A DNA stretch of 41,960 nucleotides from Spirogloea muscicola. Lineage: Eukaryota > Streptophyta > Zygnematophyceae > Spirogloeales > Spirogloeaceae. Location: assembly GCA_009602725.1 (NCBI GenBank), contig WELB01000067.1, forward strand, positions 416,813 through 458,772, given 5' to 3'. The notes under the pieces are model-generated. The model made no database searches and was not told the DNA's origin. It worked only from the letters and a program-made list of their open reading frames with translations. Shown here piece after piece: positions 33,066 through 41,960 of this stretch (the stretch's first letter is position 1; each line of letters starts with the position of its first letter). Position numbers and translations under genes: made by a program.

Positions 33066-35378
33066 GCTCTGGATGCCCAGCCACGCGCCGGTGTGCTTGC
33101 TCGGCCGCGGCACTCTCCACTTCAAGCGCTTCGGTGAGCATCGCGCTACGACGTTTTAAACTGAATGCAGTCGTCAACACTAATACCACAAGAGCCCAAT
33201 AGGACCTGCGAGCAGTTAGTAGGACAGGCTCGGGGCTCTCGGTCGGCTACTTCAAGGCTGCCGCCGGCGTTGCCGTCCGCTTGGTCGTCGTACGATGCTG
33301 CAGAGACGTGGAGGATCGAGGAGTTCCTCGAGGTGTCCAAGGAACACTCGCTGGTCGCTGATCACCACGTCATTGGCGCCACTGGGTGAGGGGCTTGAGC
33401 CGATTGCCACCAGCTGACTGACTTGTCAAGATAGTACAATTGCACAAATTCCCATCCAGCTAGCAAACGTTAGTACACACAGTAGTCTCTTCGAGCAGAC
33501 GGCTACTTGCCTTGGTGTACCGCAAAAGAGGGCAGGCCTGGGGCTAAGCCATTCTGATTCTGAGACCCATCAGCCTTGTTTGTCTGCACAACCTCGGTGG
33601 TCTCACAATGTCGTGCACGTCATTGTCCACATTCCGCCTGAACAGCGGAGGGGCTCGCAAGTACGGTCCAAAGTTCTTGGAGGTGGCCGGCCTCAAGCTG
33701 CACAAAGCAGATGAGCTTTCTAGGTACAATGCCGTCTCTTGATACACAGTTGCTGGACAAGCCAACAAGGACCGACATTATCAAGAGCAGATGGCTTAAA
33801 CTCAGACCTCTGGAGTTTTGCAGCACACTCTGAGCAGCCTTATGTACTGTGAGAACCAGAGTGTAGGAATACAAGGACTTGTTGACGTCAACACCAGTGG
33901 TGTGCGCTGCCTGGTCAGTCTTGTGCGAGGTGTGGACTTCCTGGCAAGGCATGCTGTTGACGACTGCTTTGAGTATCCCCAAGGTAAGCTTACATGCTGG
34001 TGCACACCCATGACACAATCAGTATGGTCATTGTCCAGCTTTGAGAGCTGGCCCCTGGTTGGAGGCAGGAGGTTGTGTACACTCAATCCCAGCTCAACAA
34101 GAAGCTTTAGGCAACAGCCTCAAGACATTGCTCACAACCTGGAGGTCTTTAAACAGGTACTTACAAAGGAGGCGTGCACCAGCGGCCGCTGGACTCGTCA
34201 TCTGAGACTAGCAGCGATGAAGATGAGGACCACCATCGTGGCTGCAAAGAGGAGCCCGTCAGTGGCAGTGGCCCTGCCATGGAAAGCGGGACAAAGACGG
34301 AGCGCAGGCCGAGGCCAAGGACCCTGGGCGGCGTGGTCGGCGACAATAAGCTCTTTGGCCAGGACAATGCTTATCCTTACCTCGTGGTATGGGCTGGCCT
34401 CTGGCTGAATATGTGATATGCTCGCCCATCTTCCATTCCCGTGTTCAGGCCTCAAAATCGAGTGTGTAATTGATGCAATGAGAGAAAATTCTTCGTCTGA
34501 ATGCCGTTAAGCCCTCGCAAGTCAGGGATCTGGATTACCTGTTTTGCTCATCCTAGGGCTCGAGCATCCTGTCGTAGAGCAAAGGGCTCCCAGCCGAGGT
34601 TGAGCTGCATCATGGACCAACAGTCACATTGATTGCAGGTCAACATAGGATCAGGTGTGAGCATCTTGCGGGTGGACTCCGCGAACCAGTTCGAGAGAGT
34701 GGGCGGTACCAGCCTTGGTGGCAGGTACAGGTCATGCCCACCTTGCAGCCCGCTTTCAGCCCAGAATGCAGTTTTAGCATCACTCCTAGAGCACTTCCGC
34801 AAATGCTTGCAAGCAACGTGCTTGCAACACAAGGGCCATAGCTTCAAAATATTTAGTCTGGATATATGAACTGACCAATACAGGTATCATTGTCAATTTC
34901 GCAGTACATTTCTGGGGTTGACGTTGGCGCTGACTGGGTGCAGCAGGTGCCACTTTACACTTGAAAATTGTTCTGTGTGATGTGGTGGTCTTTGCTCTCT
35001 CATAATTTGCTCATAAGCTCACCATTATCTGACATGCCAGAGTTGGCTTTTCTACCAGTTTTGACGAGGCCATTGACTTGGCAAGCCACGGTGACTCCAC
35101 ACAGATTGACATGCTAGTTGGCGACATATATGGTGTGATACGACCCAGCAGAAATGTGGGAACCTGTCATGTTTAGTCGCTGCTTCTGTTGTAGATGTTA
35201 TTGGGGTTATCATGCATGCTGCATATGAGCATGTGAAGAATGTATGCAGACGGGACTCAGTGAGAGGTGCTCAAGTTGGTGCTTCAATAGCACCTATAGC
35301 ACCTGCTTGACCGTATGTTTCACACGTTCAAGTAGGTGGTGATTATCCGGAAATGGGGCTCGCAGCAACTACTGTGGC
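33064..35378 (+). CDS. PANK: Pantothenate kinase (eukaryotic type II), partial at both ends
   Basis: Phosphorylates pantothenate with ATP, the first step of coenzyme A synthesis. Exons read: to 33133 (LLGRGTLHFKRF), 33304-33385 (ETWRIEEFLEVSKEHSLVAD, then HHVIGATG), 33646-33723 (GGARKYGPKFLEVAGLKL), 33898-33983 (SGVRCLVSLVRGVDFLARHA, then VDDCFEYPQ), a doubtful exon ending about 34155, about 34172-34386 (acidic insert SSSETSSDEDEDHH, then DNKLFGQDNAYPYLV), 34639-34724 (VNIGSGVSILRVDSANQFER, then VGGTSLGG), 34905-34946 (STFLGLTLALTGC), 35041-35132 (TSFDEAIDLASHGDSTQIDM, then LVGDIYG) and 35336-35378 (GGDYPEMGLAATTVA). The ATGGGARKYG and VNIGSGVS motifs are diagnostic. The N-terminal DIGGT loop is not found upstream. 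The n at 35379 cuts the gene mid-exon, just before the expected SSFG, removing the last 80-100 residues. Confidence 0.9.
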
Positions 35379-35379
35379 N
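35379..35379. other. Single-n assembly join between PanK and RSRC2
   Basis: One n between ...ACTACTGTGGC (PanK exon) and TCCCCGACGTCGGCGGCGG (start of a GGC run in another gene). The reading frame happens to stay open across it, so an automatic gene caller would fuse two unrelated proteins. The end of PanK and the start of RSRC2 are missing. Confidence 0.9.
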
Positions 35380-35389
35380 TCCCCGACGT

Positions 35390-35423
<34 letters not shown>

Positions 35424-36547
35424 AGCGGCTCTGACGAGCATCCCCGGGCTGGGGCTGCCGCCGGCGCTGCCGCCGTTGCAGCACTCGGTGGGCATGGAGC
35501 TCAACCCGGTGCAGGCGGCGATCATGGCTGCCCGGAAGGCCGCTGAGCTTGGTGAGTGCGCCCAGGTCCCCCCCGCCTCCCTCCCTCCACCGCACACTAC
35601 GCTCTGCGTCCGGGCCCTAGACCGCACTTAGTCTTGGCGTCGAGCCTTAACAGAAGCCTAACCGGAGCCCTAGTCTCAGTGAAACCTCTAATGGATTTCA
35701 CTCTGTAGGTCCGCAGATGAGTCTGGCCAAATCACAGAAGCCAAAAGGTTCAGTCGATCACCAGTCCGCCCCCCACGTCGAGATGCCGGCGAGGGGATAG
35801 CCTCGATTGGAGCACTGTCATGGCCGCCAGTGCTGATGCGGGGCGTCCCTCCCCCCGGGCTCGCTTCACGATGGCTAGCGCTGCGGCGGCGGCGGCGGGG
35901 CGGCGGCGCCGGCGGCGTGCAGTGAACCGCAGCCTGGGCGTGCCGGGGGTCCTGAGCGCGGATGAGAAGAAGAAGCTCCTGTGGGGCAGCAAGAAGGCCG
36001 CCACCACCTCTGCCGCCGCAGCCGCAGCCGACGACGGCAAGGCGAGTCGCCAGACAGCGGCGCTGCCTTCTCTGCCGCCACTCCTGCTCTCCCCCGCCGC
36101 TCCTTATCAGCCGGCTGTGGCCTGTCTTTCAAGGCCAGCAGCATGTTTGTGTTGACGTCCTGGCAGTCGTCGACGTCCTGGCAGGAGGTGACAGTTGCTG
36201 CGGGCGTCAACCGGTGGGACACGGCGCACTTCGCCGACCGCGAGCGCCAGGAGCGCTTCCAGAAGCTCATGGTGCGCCTCTGTCGTTGTTGGCGCCGCTC
36301 CCATCGCCGTTGCTTGCATTGCTTGGACATGGATTGCTGAGGCTCCACCTCGTGGCTGACTGCTGTGCAGGGCGTCAAGGCTGACCAGGTGAGGGCGCCA
36401 GCTGCTGCGGTGCCCCCTGCGGAGGAGCCAGCGCCGGTGGCTGTCTTCACAGAGGAGAAGCAGCGAGAGGTGCAGGAGGACCTGGAGAAGCAGTTTGCAG
36501 CGGGTCTGCGCCGCCGCGATGGCCGCACCGTCGGCCTTGGCCTGTAG
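35380..36547 (+). CDS. RSRC2: RSRC2-like protein with C-terminal SMAP domain, 5' partial
   Basis: Animal RSRC2 is an SR-like nuclear protein with a conserved C-terminal small-acidic-protein (SMAP) region; a role in RNA processing is inferred. Exons: to 35551 (poly-Ala, then LTSIPGLGLPPALPPLQHSV and NPVQAAIMAARKAAELG), 35709-35747 (PQMSLAKSQKPK), 35923-36041 (NRSLGVPGVLSADEKKKLLW, then GSKKA), 36185-36271 (AGVNRWDTAHFADRERQERF, then QKLM) and 36371-36547 (GVKADQ...FTEEKQREVQEDLEKQFAAG, then RRRDGRTVGLGL, TAG). The KKLLWGSKK, WDTAHF, RFQKLMGVK and terminal GLGL motifs line up with RSRC2's KRKMLWQGKK, WEKLNF, KFRKLMGIK and GMGLGF. The intron after 36041 starts AAG|GCGAGT, a GC donor; a GT alternative would break the reading frame. 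The Arg/Ser-rich N-terminal part is lost at the n at 35379. Confidence 0.85.
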
Positions 36548-39500
36548 CATCGCAATAGCGCTGCCGAGCTCTATGAATTGGCCTTCTGTGACCACCTTGC
36601 TGTGCAGACATTCGCTCAGAGTGGCTGATGAGCCTGTCAATACAGCTCTGTGCCCGCTAGCGGCGCTGCCAAGAAGACTTGGCGGAGACGGCTTATGCAT
36701 GTCAAGAAAAGCAGGAGTTGATCAGAGCTGAACAGAGGGTGCTGATTGTATGATTCTCGCCGCCATTCTTCCTGCAGGGCTCCTGGAAAGAGCCAGAAAG
36801 TGCCTGCACGAGTGCTGGCTGCCAACTTAACAACCAGGGGCCAGGCTCAGAATGCAGTACGCAGAGGTGGTGCAGAATATTTCAGTGGCAAATAGAATTA
36901 TATTATATGGGCTTTGCAGCCTTCACTTTCTCTACTGAATGATCGTTTCATTGTTAGGGGCCGGGCAACCATGGGTGCTGGTATTTTGCAGATTAGCTCG
37001 CGCTGCTAGTCCAGAGTTGCCAGAATGAGAGCAGTGTGCCAGAGTCACTACACAAGCCACAAACAATCCCATCAAGCAAGCATGGCTTTTCACGCCAAGG
37101 CTACTGCAGACGAGTGGCTGCGGGGTGATAAATCAGTGCTGACGATTTACGAGGTCGTCAAGATGCCGCAGGACTTTGCACAGAGCATCCTGGGCATGCT
37201 GGGCATGCTGTGATACCATCTGCACATCGGTTAAGTCGATCATGCCTTCGGGAGGAGTGACACTTGGCAGTTCTCAACTTCCAGAAAATTAGATGAACTT
37301 GTAAGTACTGAGTCATCAAAGTCAGCGAAGCCAGTGTCGTGGCAAATAGGTGTGACATGGTTGTCATGCTAACTTGGAGGCTCTGGTCTTGTCTTGGAGC
37401 AGGAGGCCATGAAAGGAACCTGAAAACGAAGCCGTATATTATCAGCAACCTGTGCATGACTCGGCACCTCCTGCTACAGCTTGTCAACACATGATTGATC
37501 ATAAGGAGTAGGTGACTTGGAGGGCTTGAGCTCTGTGACAAGCAGCTCTCTCTTGATCGGAATCGGCAAAATGATATAGCTTCTTACACTGCTAAGTGCT
37601 TATATACATTGAAAGAGGTACAATACAGCAGTAAGCATTTGGCCTTAGAGATCGTGAGAAGATAGCAACGCCAGCTTTACGTGCTTGTAGTATGAGCAAT
37701 GTGCAAGATCCACCTCTTCTCACAAAGCGCGCATGTCTTGTCATCGCACGCTGCCATGGCTGCCTTGCTGACTGCCCCTTGGTGCAAATACACAATTGTC
37801 TATTGCTTAGACATGAATACAAGATGCATACAAGGTGTTCAGGATGATGCTCACAACACAGTTTTATCATTGTTTACTGGATTGTATGCCTCCTTGCAAA
37901 TGATAGACTAGCAGAGAGCAACGGATTATGCTGCTCCAGTAACAACGAGGCTGTAATAAGTAAGCAGCAAGGCTGTAATAAATAAGCAGCAAGCCAACAC
38001 TGCTCTGATGCGTCGGTTCATCCACAGGGAGAAGAGCTAGGACGGCCAGCAGAACGACTACATGGCTGCAGGCCCACGTGACAGGGAGTAATTACAAGCA
38101 GAACGACGTCCAGCCAGGTAGACAATCATATTAACTTTGGAGTCCGACTGTGCGCACCCGGATCATATTGGCAGCATCTCGCACGTCTGGATTGTGAAGA
38201 CATGCCTGGTGATTGTGGACAGTGCTTATTCTTGTCCAAGCTCTCTCGACATGGACTGGTGCTGTCCAGCATTCTGCACCATCTCATTGAGATCAACTAT
38301 CAGTTGACTCCCCATCACATCACCATCTCTTCAGTCGGACGCCATGTCCCGTCACCACACTCAGGAGATTAGTGGCAACCATGATAGATTCGATAATGCT
38401 TGCTAACGACTCATGCTAACCACCAGATGCTGGGAACTGCACGTATGTGCTGCTGTGTTGGGTATGCTCCTTATGCACAAGTTCCGCTTCTGCTCCTAAT
38501 GCATATAGTGAGTGGGCTCTAGCTAATTGTGCTGGTACCAGGCCGTCTCAATGTCTCCGGCAAGGCCTCACGCTATATGCGTCCTAATAAGGGATTGTTG
38601 TGTAGGATTCTCGAACAACCATTTGCAATACTGTGCTGCATCCTGAGTATGGAGGAATGGGTTGTTGCACATCAACTGTACTTGTCAACAGTGCCATGGG
38701 ACGGTTGCCATCTGTGAGCTGAGAGGCTTCAGCGCAGCAAAGCCTTGTGAGCGGGACATGCTTGCTTTCACACGCTAGCTACCACAAGGCCGTTCCGACG
38801 TTGCTCTGTTGTTGCGCAACATCAGCATCCACATGGTCATGTAGTAGACCACGCTACACATTGACACATGTATGTCAAAAAAGTAAACTTGGCCTTCACC
38901 TGAATATCGATCATGGTAACAAGCACAGTATTCCCTGAGCGACACTGTCAGGCTCCCTATGCAAGCGCGCCAGTTTCAGGCTTGTCCTGACTAAGCTGCA
39001 CAGTCCGTGTATAAATTGATGCTGCTTGGCATATGTAAAGCAAAACACAAATTATGGTTTTGTACTTTACCCCACAAAGCTTGAAAAATCACAACGAACG
39101 ATTTGACAAGCATGACATCTAGCTGACATCTTGCTCTTTTTAAAAGGCAACTACTCGTTCTCGGCTTCTTTCCGGCTCAAGGGCCACCTATTTTTATACG
39201 CTATCACACTGGGCGTTGTACACTTAAATAGGCAAGGCAGATTCAGATACTACATGGTCTAAGCATACCAACGAAGGTGTCCTTGGTACTGCAGACCAGC
39301 TATTGACACTGATGTGATCGTGTCAAACGAGGGCAAGTAATAAGAACAAGTATAACGTGATAAGCCAAGAGGCTTGAATGCAAGTTGCAAGGCAAAACAC
39401 AATTAACCCCTGCCGCTGCTTTGTCAGTCATGAATGTCATGTGAAAGAATGCTTGTACTGCAGAAGTTTCAAAGGTCTCAGCATAAGCTGGAAAAAATTG

Positions 39501-39889
39501 CAATAGGGAGTAGAAGCTGACTGTGGCAGCTAAACCCCTCTAGTGCACAGCAAGGGGACAAAACAATCTTGGTCAACAGATCAAGCAAAGGTATAAGAAC
39601 TGACTTTGAAGAGGAAATACAAATGTTTAAGCAACTTGGCATCAAACATCAATTTGAAATTTGCGTGACTGGAAAGGAATGTGAGGGGATTAAGAAGAGT
39701 GGAGGAGCAAGGGCTGACTTGCTAGCAGCTGTGTGAAAGTTACATAGGTGGAGGTGGGTTGGCTCGCGAAGGAGTGGGGTTTTGAGCTTCTGGGTTGCTT
39801 CGATTGCGGCATGGTGAAGGTGGGGGTTAGAGGTGCTGTGACAGTACTCTTTGCCCAGCTGAAATGCCTGATTGCTGGTAAGTGCCATG
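36548..39889. other. Intergenic region, RSRC2 / PP2C (tail-to-tail), nothing recognised
   Basis: 3.3 kb, AT-richer than the genes. Only short ORFs in all frames, none with a recognisable motif or splice-site series. Small direct repeats occur: CTGGGCATG twice at about 37188-37206 and GGCTGTAATAAGTAAGCAGCAA-like twice at about 37950-37992. No tRNA, rRNA or retroelement tail was seen. The left part presumably holds the RSRC2 3' UTR. Confidence 0.5.
39740..39744 (-). terminator. Candidate TGTAA poly(A) signal of the PP2C gene
   Basis: TTACA on the plus strand reads TGTAA on the minus strand, about 146 bp past the PP2C stop. TGTAA is the usual poly(A) signal of chlorophyte algae such as Chlamydomonas. 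A five-base match is weak evidence on its own. Confidence 0.3.
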
Positions 39890-41960
39890 CTAAGGTCGTG
39901 CTTGGCGCAGATCAATGACAGCAACAGTTACATTGTCACCGCTTCCCTTAGCCAGCGCCAGCTTGACGAGCAGCGCAGCGGCCATGGACGCCTGGCTATC
40001 ATCTCGGCCAATTGCACCGGCAGCACTGGCGGCGCTGCCACTGCCGCCACTGCTATCCACTGACTGCGTGCCCTCAGCTCCAGCTGCTGCAAAGGGCGAT
40101 GGCGCAGACCCGCCGACGCCGGTGGCTCTGCTGCGAGATCCAGCGGCACCTGCAGGGGTCTGGCTGAAGACCTTGCGCACAACACTGCAGGCAGCCTCAT
40201 TGCTGATCACGTCCCACAGGCCATCAGTGGCAATGATGACAGCTTCATCTTCGCGCGACCGCATGGTGCAGCTGATTTCGGGCTCTGCAATGACGTATGG
40301 CGAGAGGTACCGATCACCTGCGGCAGCATAACACAGCAGTCAGAGAATTCCAGAGAATTTGATCATCATCCATGTGGTAGCTCAACAGACTGTCAAGTAG
40401 GGAAGCAGGGAAGATGGAATAGCAACTGTAGAGGCCAAGAAGCTGCGCTAGCACTCACCCAGCGAGCGGGACATTGCAAGCACGCCAAGGACACGGTGGC
40501 CATTCCAGAAAATGACGCGCCCACCCGCAGCCTCCACACGCTCTCGCTCATCATTGCGGTCCGGCTGCGGTGATACCAGTGTCCAGCATGAGGCCAACAC
40601 TACATTTCTCAACAGCAGCAGCTGAAGGGTGGATATTGTGCTGTCGCGTAAGCCAAGACGGCAGCCCAGGTGATAGGCAGGCGCACACCTTGTGATCAGA
40701 GGAGAGCGGGACGGCAGCACCACCCGAGGACAGGACTGCGCGTGAATCCCCACAATTGGCCACAAGGATGCGCTGGCTGCCAATGACAGCGACAACTGCT
40801 GTTGTCCCAACTGTCTCAGGTGCCACGGGCTCCCGGCAACAACCGGTGCATGTGCGACTGCCTGCCACATGTCCCTGAGAGCTGCACACAGCATAGCAAT
40901 ACTGATGTGCGTCAGTCCATCATCATCGTCAATCAACTCTGATCACATGGACTAACAGGCTCTAGCATCCAACAAATGGTAGCAATTTCAGGCCCAGTTA
41001 GCAGCGGCCATCACCCTGGCTGGCACCGCGTCGACGGTCGGCCAAGAGATACTTACTAGGTGCACTTGCCGCTGATCTCTGAGTCAATGCGCGAGTATGT
41101 GGCGGTGATGGCTGCCCGCCACACAGCTTCCCAGTCACCAGGACTGCCGGCAGAGTGCAGTGTCGCCTGAGCACGCCAGACCTCCTCCGCTAGTACCACA
41201 TGCAGTTTCTCCGCACAGAAAAACGCCGCCTGCCAGCCCAAGCATCACCGCCAGTGCCCAGTCAGACCACTATGGAGTATGCACGACAGCCCAGAGGATA
41301 TCTGCAGGTGGCAGGGCGTGGAGAGAGGAGAGGGCAGGAGGAACCAGCGGGAGGAGGGAGGAGGAGAGGTAGGAGGCAACGAGGTGCTAATGCGCAGATT
41401 GCGATTGCAATTGCTTCAAGGACTGCAAGTTGCCTAAATCAACAATGTAATACTCAAGAGGCGAGTCCATTGGCTGCATAATCACAGCAATCCAGCTGAT
41501 TGGCCAACTAATTATTTTGGCTGTGACCACATGAAACATGCAGTGACGGGGAGGCGGAAACCTTGGCCTCACCTGAGCACCGCCATGGCCGTCGTAAATA
41601 CCGAAGAAGTGGGCAGGCGCCTGCCACTCCCTGCTGGAGCCCGCGGCCTTGCTGCTGCCGGGGATGTCTTCCCGGCCGGAAAAGCCGGCGATGAGCGTTG
41701 GGACGACGGCAATGGCGTCCTCCATGTCGCGCCGCCGGCCGCAGACGGATAGGACGCCATGTGGCGGGCAGGCACCGCCGGCGGCGGCAGCCGCGCCTTC
41801 GGTCGAGGTCGTCGTCGAGGGGCTGCTGCCGCTGCGCGGGCTGCTGCTGCTGCCACCGCCGCCATCGCCGGAGTCGTGGAGCGAAATGGTGCGCACACTG
41901 GGCAGGCCAGAGTCGCGACTGGCCGCCGGGGTGGCGGCCCCGCCGCCGCCACCGCCGCCG
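39890..41960 (-). CDS. Protein phosphatase 2C, group-A-like (ABI1/HAB1 type), 5' partial
   Basis: A Mn/Mg-dependent Ser/Thr phosphatase. Exons on the minus strand: 41960-41573 (Gly/Ser-rich lead, then [20 protein letters not shown] and [13 protein letters not shown]), 41229-41057 ([20 protein letters not shown] and [11 protein letters not shown]), 40879-40689 ([20 protein letters not shown], then [21 protein letters not shown]), 40564-40459 ([20 protein letters not shown], then [16 protein letters not shown]) and 40317-39890 ([16 protein letters not shown], then [20 protein letters not shown] and [14 protein letters not shown], stop). The metal-binding aspartates in RRRDMED, DGHGG, TDGLWD and SGDN are all present. 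[11 protein letters not shown] and the Trp in [11 protein letters not shown] are typical of plant clade A. An Ala/Gly/Ser insert sits between VVRKVF and the last motif. Phases agree at every join. The start codon lies beyond the right edge. Confidence 0.93.

Noticed and set aside
35343-35631. Continuous plus-strand frame spanning the n at 35379
   Set aside because: It joins a PanK exon to an RSRC2 exon by chance and is an assembly artefact.
37950-37995. Twofold repeat considered as a CRISPR-like array
   Set aside because: Only two imperfect adjacent units without spacers, in a eukaryotic nuclear sequence.

Overview
This window is nuclear DNA from a green alga (Viridiplantae, probably a chlorophyte). 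The evidence is small, densely intron-split eukaryotic genes; GC-rich exons with long GCC/GGC (Ala, Gly, Pro) runs inside less GC-rich introns; and a plant-type gene set (GT37 fucosyltransferase, RUS/DUF647 protein, group-A-like PP2C, eukaryotic pantothenate kinase). I cannot name the species. It is an assembled scaffold with one long gap (327 N, 16156-16482) and two single-n joins (25940 and 35379). The joins lie in or next to GCC-type repeats and cut through genes. Exon coordinates are my own reading of splice sites and reading frame.

Layout, left to right: (1) 1-9459 +, separase (ESP1), about 23 exons, 5' end outside the window, complete C50 catalytic domain. (2) 9560-15840, a retroelement graveyard: at least ten 5'-truncated, frameshifted copies, in both orientations, of the C-terminal end of a non-LTR-type reverse-transcriptase polyprotein and its hairpin-bearing 3' tail. 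(3) 16483-21364 +, GT37 fucosyltransferase whose first exon carries an extremely acidic low-complexity region of over 450 residues. (4) 21929-24656 -, RUS/DUF647 protein. (5) 24771-25829 +, ribosomal protein S3, cut by the join at 25940. (6) 25941-27337 +, GNAT/SAT-type acetyltransferase, its start lost in the same join. (7) 27338-29685, intergenic, with an 81-bp retroelement-tail insertion flanked by a 13-bp target duplication. (8) 29686-32949 -, FRA10AC1-like spliceosome-associated protein. (9) 33064-35378 +, pantothenate kinase, cut in mid-exon by the join at 35379. (10) 35380-36547 +, RSRC2/SMAP-domain protein, N-terminus lost in that join. (11) 36548-39889, intergenic, nothing recognised. 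(12) 39890-41960 -, PP2C phosphatase of the ABI1/HAB1 type, 5' end outside the window.

The genes are mostly unrelated housekeeping genes: chromosome segregation, cell-surface glycan synthesis, translation, CoA synthesis, RNA processing and signalling. The points that deserve a second look are the retroelement family with its covarying 3' hairpin and a clean target-site duplication; three introns that seem to need GC instead of GT donors, all in the two splicing-related genes; the acidic extension on the GT37 enzyme; the plant-type tryptophan in the PP2C; and the two single-n joins, the second of which would produce a false PanK-RSRC2 fusion.
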